A DNA stretch of 55,737 nt from Gemmatimonadota bacterium (lineage in GTDB: Bacteria > Gemmatimonadota > Gemmatimonadetes > Longimicrobiales > Gaopeijiaceae), in assembly GCA_003248075.1 (NCBI GenBank), contig QJYK01000299.1, positions 1 to 55,737 on the forward strand, in the 5' to 3' direction. The notes under the pieces were generated by a model. It was given only the letters and a program-made list of their open reading frames with translations. It was not told the DNA's origin and made no database searches. How positions within the stretch are numbered: the first letter of the stretch is position 1; every line of letters starts with the position of its first letter. Shown one piece after another: positions 51,632 through 55,737 of the stretch. The position numbers and the translations under genes are program-made.

Positions 51632-52080
51632 GGAGCCTGCCCCCCTTCGTCTGCGAGGACTTCGCGGGCTACCCGAACGACCTCGCGCGCGTTGTCGTAA
51701 GTGATGCGGGCCTCCGCCTCGGGCAGGGTGAGCCACACGCACTCGCTGATGCCCTCCGCGAGCTCGGGGACCGCGTCGCCCTCCGTCGACCGCATCAGAT
51801 AGAAGGCGCAGAACTTGTGGACCAGCTCGTCTCGGGCCCGGAAATACCAGTCGATGGTCGCCAGCTCGGGCCCCAGCGTCAGGTCCGCCAGGCCGGTCTC
51901 CTCCGCCACCTCCCGGAGCGCCGCGTCGCCGCTCTGCTCACCAGACTCCAGGTGCCCCTTGGGCAGTCCCCAGTTCTGGTACGGGTCCCTGATCAGGAGG
52001 ACGTGGACGGTCCCGTCGATCGTGCGTACCACGACGCCGCCCGCACTTCGCTCGACCTTCGCCCGCCCCCGCCCCGCCAC
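51628..52080 (-). CDS. NUDIX hydrolase
   Basis: A 150-aa NUDIX enzyme. The Nudix box is complete: G42-x5-E48-x7-R56-E57-x2-E60-E61-x-G63 in GHLESGEQSGDAALREVAEETG. SAGGVVVR at the N-terminus and NWGLPKGH before the box are typical of diadenosine polyphosphate (Ap4A) or related nucleotide hydrolases. The start is GTG 52080, 15 bases after the MlaD stop with no clear ribosome site. It overlaps the permease start. It probably clears signalling or damaged nucleotides. Confidence 0.9.
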   Translation of the reverse strand: MAGRGRAKVERSAGGVVVRTIDGTVHVLLIRDPYQNWGLPKGHLESGEQSGDAALREVAEETGLADLTLGPELATIDWYFRARDELVHKFCAFYLMRSTEGDAVPELAEGISECVWLTLPEAEARITYDNAREVVRVAREVLADEGGQAP

Positions 52081-52095
52081 GCGCTCGGCCCCCGC

Positions 52096-53100
52096 CTAGA
52101 AGATCGAGAGGCGCACGTAACGCCTCGGGTTCTCGCGGAGGTCCTGCAACAAGAGGTCGAGCTGGCCCAGGACGCCCTCGGCCCGGACGGCGAATGTGGT
52201 GTCGGCGAACAGGCGCCCCAGGGTCCCCTCGCCCGCCTCGACCCGCGCACTCAGGCGGTCCAGCCGTGCAAGCGTCGAGTCGGCACGGCCCATCGTCGTC
52301 GCGAAGTTGTCCGACGAGCCCGCGAGGTCCTCGGCGATGTCCTGGATGTGTCCCGAGGCCAGGCGAACGTTCGTGACGATCGAGTCGATCTGCACATCGG
52401 TGAGCAGCTCCTCGATCCGCTCGAAGGAGCGCCGTGCGACCCGGGTCGCGAGCTCGATCTCGGTCAGCGCGCTGTCGGCGCTCGACGTGACGCTGAGCGC
52501 GATCGCGGACTGCTGGTCGACCAGGCGACGAAGATCGTCGCTCAGCACGCCGAAGTTCTCGATGGCACGCGCCAGATCGGCGGCCGTCTCTTCATTGAAG
52601 GCGATGCCGAGTCGCTCGGTGAGGTCGGCCAGGTTCGCCGAGATCTGCTCAGCCGCTGCGGATAGCCGCGACAGCTCGGGGAGCGCCCAGCCACCCAGCA
52701 CCCGCACGTCTCCCTCCATCGGCTGCTGGACCTCGTAGAACGGGAACGACGGGTACCGGTCTCGACGGATGATCTCTGCCTGCCAGGATCCGAAGAACGA
52801 CTCGGGCGACAGCAGCACGACGACGTCGTCTGGGAGGCTCACGGACTCCTGCAGCTGGAGGCGCACTCGCACCGCTTGGCCATCGGGCTCGACCGCGATC
52901 GTCGCGACCCGTCCGATCTGGACCCCCCGGAACTTGACTCCGTTTCCGGGCGCCAGTTGTGCGACATCGGTCAGCAGCACGTCCACCTCGATCGAGGGGC
53001 GCCCCCAGTTCGTGCCCTTGAGCCAGAGCGTGCCCACGACACCCACTGCGATGGCCGACAGGATGACCAGACCAACGCCGAACTCCCGTGTCCTGCTCAT
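52096..53100 (-). CDS. mlaD: MCE-domain lipid-transport protein (MlaD-like)
   Basis: A 334-aa protein with an N-terminal membrane anchor (about 6-26) and an MCE domain at roughly 38-115 (VDVLLTDVAQLAPGNGVKFRGVQIG, the VxFxGxxIG signature). Residues about 150-300 are long helices with heptad-like repeats (coiled coil), longer than E. coli MlaD (183 aa), as in Gemmatimonadota-type or LetB-like homologues. It faces the periplasm and passes phospholipids between membranes with MlaE and MlaF. The ATG overlaps the mlaF stop (ATGA). No mlaA, B or C is in the window. Confidence 0.9.
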   Translation of the reverse strand: MSRTREFGVGLVILSAIAVGVVGTLWLKGTNWGRPSIEVDVLLTDVAQLAPGNGVKFRGVQIGRVATIAVEPDGQAVRVRLQLQESVSLPDDVVVLLSPESFFGSWQAEIIRRDRYPSFPFYEVQQPMEGDVRVLGGWALPELSRLSAAAEQISANLADLTERLGIAFNEETAADLARAIENFGVLSDDLRRLVDQQSAIALSVTSSADSALTEIELATRVARRSFERIEELLTDVQIDSIVTNVRLASGHIQDIAEDLAGSSDNFATTMGRADSTLARLDRLSARVEAGEGTLGRLFADTTFAVRAEGVLGQLDLLLQDLRENPRRYVRLSIF

Positions 53101-53846
53101 GGCGCCGCCCCCATGAGCTCGGGTCGGCCCTCGATGAACCCCCGCACGATCCGATCGTCGGCGGCGCGCATCTCGGTAGGCGTGCCCTGGAAGCGGACGC
53201 GCCCCTCGTGGAGCAGCGCCACGCGATCCGAGACCCTGAAGGCGCTGTTCATGTCGTGCGTGATGACCACTCCCGTCACGCCCAGCTCCCTGCGCATTCT
53301 CATGATCAGCTCGTCGATGACGGCCGTGGTCACGGGGTCGAGCCCCGTGGTCGGCTCGTCGTACAGCAGGTATTTCGGCTCCGTAGCGATGGCGCGGGCG
53401 AAGCCCACCCGCTTGCGTTGTCCGCCGGAGATCTCCGCCGGCATGCGCTCCTCGAAGCCTTCCAGGTCGACTAGGCGGAGACACTCGGCCACGCGCTCGG
53501 CGATCGAGGCGCGGGACATCTCGGGAATCCGCCTGAGGCCCATTCCCACATTCTCCCCGATCGTCATCGAATCGAACAGTGCCGCGAACTGGAAGACGTA
53601 CCCCACGTTGCGCCGGAGTTTGTAGAGCTCCTGCTGAGGCATACGGCCGACGTTCTCACCGTCCACCCAGACCTCGCCGCGATCGGGACGCAGCAGACCC
53701 ACGATGTGCTTGAGTGCGACAGACTTGCCCACGCCCGAGCCCCCGATGATCGAAACCGTCTCGCCCTCGTGGATCTCGATCGTGAACCCGCGCAGAACCT
53801 CCTTTCGCCCGAACGCCTTGTGCACTTCCTCGAGTCGAATGCTCAC
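53097..53846 (-). CDS. mlaF: Lipid ABC transporter ATPase (MlaF-like)
   Basis: A 249-aa ATPase. Walker A GGSGVGKS (35-42), signature ISGGQRKRVGFARA (near 139), Walker B LLYDEPTTGLDP, and the switch His in VITHDMNSAF. The phrase LLYDEPTTGLDPVT is typical of MlaF/Ttg2A. It overlaps MlaE and MlaD genes by 4 bases on each side, so all three are coupled. It energises phospholipid transport from the inner membrane side. Confidence 0.95.
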   Translation of the reverse strand: MSIRLEEVHKAFGRKEVLRGFTIEIHEGETVSIIGGSGVGKSVALKHIVGLLRPDRGEVWVDGENVGRMPQQELYKLRRNVGYVFQFAALFDSMTIGENVGMGLRRIPEMSRASIAERVAECLRLVDLEGFEERMPAEISGGQRKRVGFARAIATEPKYLLYDEPTTGLDPVTTAVIDELIMRMRRELGVTGVVITHDMNSAFRVSDRVALLHEGRVRFQGTPTEMRAADDRIVRGFIEGRPELMGAAP

Positions 53847-54625
53847 AGGAGCACCGCCGCGAGGAAGGCGTCCAGGACGAGGATGATCATGGAGCTCGCC
53901 ACCACCGAGTGTGTCGTGGATCGGCCGACGCCCTCCGCCCCCCCGGTGGTGTGCAGCCCGAAGAAGCAGCCTACCGACGTCACGGTCAGGCCGAAAGTGA
54001 CCGACTTGATGACCGAGAACCAGACATCCCAGGAGCGGAAGAAGAGGCGGAGTCCCTTGAGGAACTCAGGCGAGGACATGTCGAGCAGCCACAGCGAGGT
54101 GAGCCAACCGGCGACGATGCCCACGGCGTTCGCCATCAACACGACCATGGGAAACATGATGGCTCCCGCGAGGACCCTCGGCACGACCAGGTAAGCGATC
54201 GGATCGTATGCGAGCGTCTCGAGCGCGTCGACCTGCTCGGTGACCCTCATCGTGCCGAGCTCCGCGGCGATATTCGCCCCGACGCGACCCGAGAGGGCCA
54301 GGCCCGTCAGCACCGGGCCCAATTCCAGCACCATGGTCTTGCCGACCAGCGTGCCGACGAAATACAGCGGAATCGCACCGGTGAAGGTGTAGGAGGCCTG
54401 GAGCGCGAGGACGATGCCCGTGAACGTGGCGATGAACAGGGCGATGGGGAGGGAGTGGACACCGATACGGGCCATCTGGGCCAGGATGTGGGGTCCCCAC
54501 ATGTCGCCCTTGCGCAGGGCCCGCAGTGCGCCGACGCCCAGGTGTCCCGCTGTCCCCACGGAGGCCACAGCCGACAAGACGGCGCTGCCCAAGCCCTGTA
54601 TCGGAGCCACCACGGAAGCACGCAT
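53843..54625 (-). CDS. mlaE: Lipid ABC transporter permease (MlaE-like)
   Basis: A 260-aa protein with about 5-6 membrane helices and the MlaE signature ELGPVLTGLALSGRVGA followed by ELGTMRVTEQVDALE. The start ATG 54625 is chosen because family members begin there; the upstream frame to 54967 reads as Arg/Pro-rich noncoding. There is no Shine-Dalgarno; TATCTT ends 6 bases before the ATG, so the mRNA is probably leaderless. First gene of the mlaEFD unit. Confidence 0.93.
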   Translation of the reverse strand: MRASVVAPIQGLGSAVLSAVASVGTAGHLGVGALRALRKGDMWGPHILAQMARIGVHSLPIALFIATFTGIVLALQASYTFTGAIPLYFVGTLVGKTMVLELGPVLTGLALSGRVGANIAAELGTMRVTEQVDALETLAYDPIAYLVVPRVLAGAIMFPMVVLMANAVGIVAGWLTSLWLLDMSSPEFLKGLRLFFRSWDVWFSVIKSVTFGLTVTSVGCFFGLHTTGGAEGVGRSTTHSVVASSMIILVLDAFLAAVLL

Positions 54626-54631
54626 GGAGGC

Positions 54632-54637
54632 AAGATA
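54632..54637 (-). promoter_or_regulatory. Candidate -10 of the leaderless mlaE transcript
   Basis: On the minus strand TATCTT is followed by 6 bases and the mlaE ATG, so the start of transcription falls on the start codon. No good -35 is seen upstream. Confidence 0.4.
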
Positions 54638-54794
54638 AGCCGACGGAGCGCGGGTCGACCACCGACGACCATATCCGGCCGTGGGACGCACCCTCGAACC
54701 CCGAGCCGACTCCTCTCCCCGCCGGCGCCGCCGAAGACGAGGGCACCTGCCCGCGGCGCCGCGGGGCGGGTCTAGCCCGGCGGACGGACTACCC

Positions 54795-55148
54795 TCACTC
54801 CGAAGGTGGTGCCAGCTCGGATTCCAGTGTGAACTCCACCTCTTCCTCACCCATGCCCGTCGGAAGCGCGTACGCCACCCGGATGCGCCGCACGGCGGAC
54901 CGGGGGTCGGTGATGGCGATTTCGAAGTCGAGACCCTGGTCCGCGGAGGCGATGCGGGTGCGCACACGGTCGCCAGGCTGGGACACGGCGCGCGACGAGG
55001 GGTTTCTGAAGAGGGTCTTCGTGGACTGGCGACCGGTCTCGAGGTCCCGAGTGACCTTGACCTGCCTCAGCCAGTCGGGCTGGTAGCTCACCGCGTATTG
55101 GAAGCCTCTCTGGTCGACTCCCTGGCCTTCCCGGTTGTGTCTCGCCAC
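54795..55148 (-). CDS. Unknown small protein
   Basis: 117 aa from GTG 55148, which has GGAGG 5 bases upstream. The sequence has a basic opening, an acid/basic soluble body with short strands (YAVSYQPDWLRQVKVTRDLE, RTRIASADQGLDFEIAITD) and an acidic end with EEEVEFTLESELAPPSE. No known domain, signal peptide or membrane helix. It resembles small phage-like or FHA-free beta proteins only vaguely. It is a single gene with its own promoter candidate (55192-55221), divergent from rho. Confidence 0.65.
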   Translation of the reverse strand: MARHNREGQGVDQRGFQYAVSYQPDWLRQVKVTRDLETGRQSTKTLFRNPSSRAVSQPGDRVRTRIASADQGLDFEIAITDPRSAVRRIRVAYALPTGMGEEEVEFTLESELAPPSE

Positions 55149-55191
55149 CCGTCCCTCCGCGGTGGGGTCCAGGACAAGAAATGGGTAAACT

Positions 55192-55221
55192 AATGTTTCT
55201 CATCGCCTCCGAGATTGTCAA
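55192..55221 (-). promoter_or_regulatory. Promoter of the small unknown gene at 55148
   Basis: On the minus strand TTGACA (55221-55216), an 18-base spacer, AACATT (55197-55192). The -35 is a perfect match and the -10 weak. It lies 44 bases upstream of the GTG. The spacer is the same 18 bases as the other promoters here. Confidence 0.4.
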
Positions 55222-55400
55222 GTTTTGTGATTGGACCACTGCTGGATAAGGCCTGTCAGTCAATGGAAACCCCGGACACGCCAGACCCATATTCCGTCAT
55301 CTTCGCGTCGCCGATCGAAGCCCGTTAGCGAGGCAAATCCGATGCAGGTGCCCGTGGTCGCCGGGCCGAGCCACGGGTGTCGGCAGTGGCGGCAGCGTCC

Positions 55401-55430
55401 TTGACTGAGCGAAAAGCCCGCCCGTACCTT
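55401..55430 (+). promoter_or_regulatory. Promoter of rho
   Basis: TTGACT (55401-55406), an 18-base spacer, TACCTT (55425-55430). The transcript would carry a leader of about 170 bases before the GTG at 55606, long enough for autoregulation by Rho, which is known for rho genes in other bacteria. The gap 55222-55400 shows nothing else. Confidence 0.6.
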
Positions 55431-55605
55431 GATCTTATCTGCTGATCAGTTCGTCCAGGCTCCCGGATCCGTCCCCTCGGTCGCGCTCGCACGATCGATC
55501 CCGGGAGCTCCCGTCGATTCCACGACCGCCCGGTCGTTCCCCCTCTTTCGTTCCCACCTCAGCAGCCTTCCCGAGGCCGCACCGTCCTCCCATCGGAGCC
55601 AATCC

Positions 55606-55737
55606 GTGGACATCGCAGAGCTCAAGAGCAAGAGCGTCGGCGAGCTGCACGACCTCGCCGAGGACCTGAGCATCCAGAACTACGTCGGGCTCCGGAAGCA
55701 GGACCTCATCTTCCGGATCGAGCAGAGCCTGCTGGAG
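55606..55737 (+). CDS. rho: Transcription termination factor Rho (5' partial)
   Basis: The first 44 codons only; the gene runs off the right edge. They read VDIAELKSKSVGELHDLAE, then LRKQDLIFRIEQSLLE, matching the N-terminal Rho domain (SAP-like helices that precede the RNA-binding fold). GTG 55606 has GGAG 7 bases upstream. Rho is the hexameric RNA helicase that ends many transcripts; its presence fits the scarcity of T-run terminators here. The motor domains are not visible. Confidence 0.88.
   Translation, partial: MDIAELKSKSVGELHDLAEDLSIQNYVGLRKQDLIFRIEQSLLE

Noticed and set aside
1-55737. CRISPR array, IS elements, prophage or integrase
   Set aside because: No regularly spaced identical repeats, terminal inverted repeats with transposase, or phage genes were seen.

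Overview
The window is about 55.7 kb of GC-rich, gene-dense bacterial DNA. Gene content (TonB receptor with a carboxypeptidase-like N-terminal domain paired with a lipoprotein, DUF5916 and DUF445 proteins, MlaEFD-type transporter, many GTG/TTG starts, long minus-strand operons) points to a diderm, aerobic heterotroph. A Gemmatimonadota-like lineage is my best guess, but this is inference: there is no rRNA or other strong taxonomic marker. I see no phage, IS element, CRISPR array or tRNA; this looks like ordinary chromosome.

Left part (1-14 kb): the start of a PhoB-like response regulator, a short 2-isopropylmalate-synthase-like enzyme, and a TonB receptor/lipoprotein pair behind 11-bp-phased GTAA repeats that resemble a Pho box. 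Then come an M20 peptidase, a sugar-nucleotide transferase, and a plus-strand set (SIMPL, DUF1499, lipoprotein, DUF445) with overlapping starts and stops. From 13.3 to 25.6 kb almost everything is on the minus strand: a pterin cluster (PTPS, FolE, SDR, QueD), zinc-ribbon, TPR and OsmC proteins, then acyl-CoA ligase, TPR, macro domain, transglutaminase, ABC exporter and TerB genes, often overlapping by 4-8 bases.

Middle (25.6-34.3 kb): an intergenic region with nested inverted repeats that could be a structured RNA, a DUF5916 outer-membrane protein, and divergent from it a metal-uptake operon (small Cys/His-rich secreted protein, porin, ZnuA-like binding protein, ZnuB-like permease) with no ATPase gene. 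Endonuclease IV and a small unknown gene with a clear intrinsic terminator follow.

The most notable block is 34.3-41.7 kb, a minus-strand exopolysaccharide operon of overlapping genes: a BcsE-like regulator built from three degenerate domains (KaiC/RecA-like, receiver-like, GGDEF-like), a TPR plus beta-barrel exporter (PgaA/BcsC-like), a family 2 glycosyltransferase (PgaC-like), a small membrane protein, and a deacetylase-like protein whose reading frame is broken. This combination of PGA-type synthesis and export genes with a BcsE-type regulator is the best candidate for an undescribed system.

Right part (42.2-55.7 kb): an orphan carboxypeptidase-like/plug protein, fumC, a ClC channel with CBS and TrkA-C domains, two SDRs (one pteridine-reductase-like with an altered catalytic residue), a ferredoxin-NADP reductase/thioredoxin reductase pair, an AI-2E family permease, NUDIX hydrolase, MlaD/F/E, a small unknown protein and the 5' end of rho. 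Several promoters share the form TTGnnn, an 18-base spacer and TACCnT, and at least two genes appear to be leaderless.
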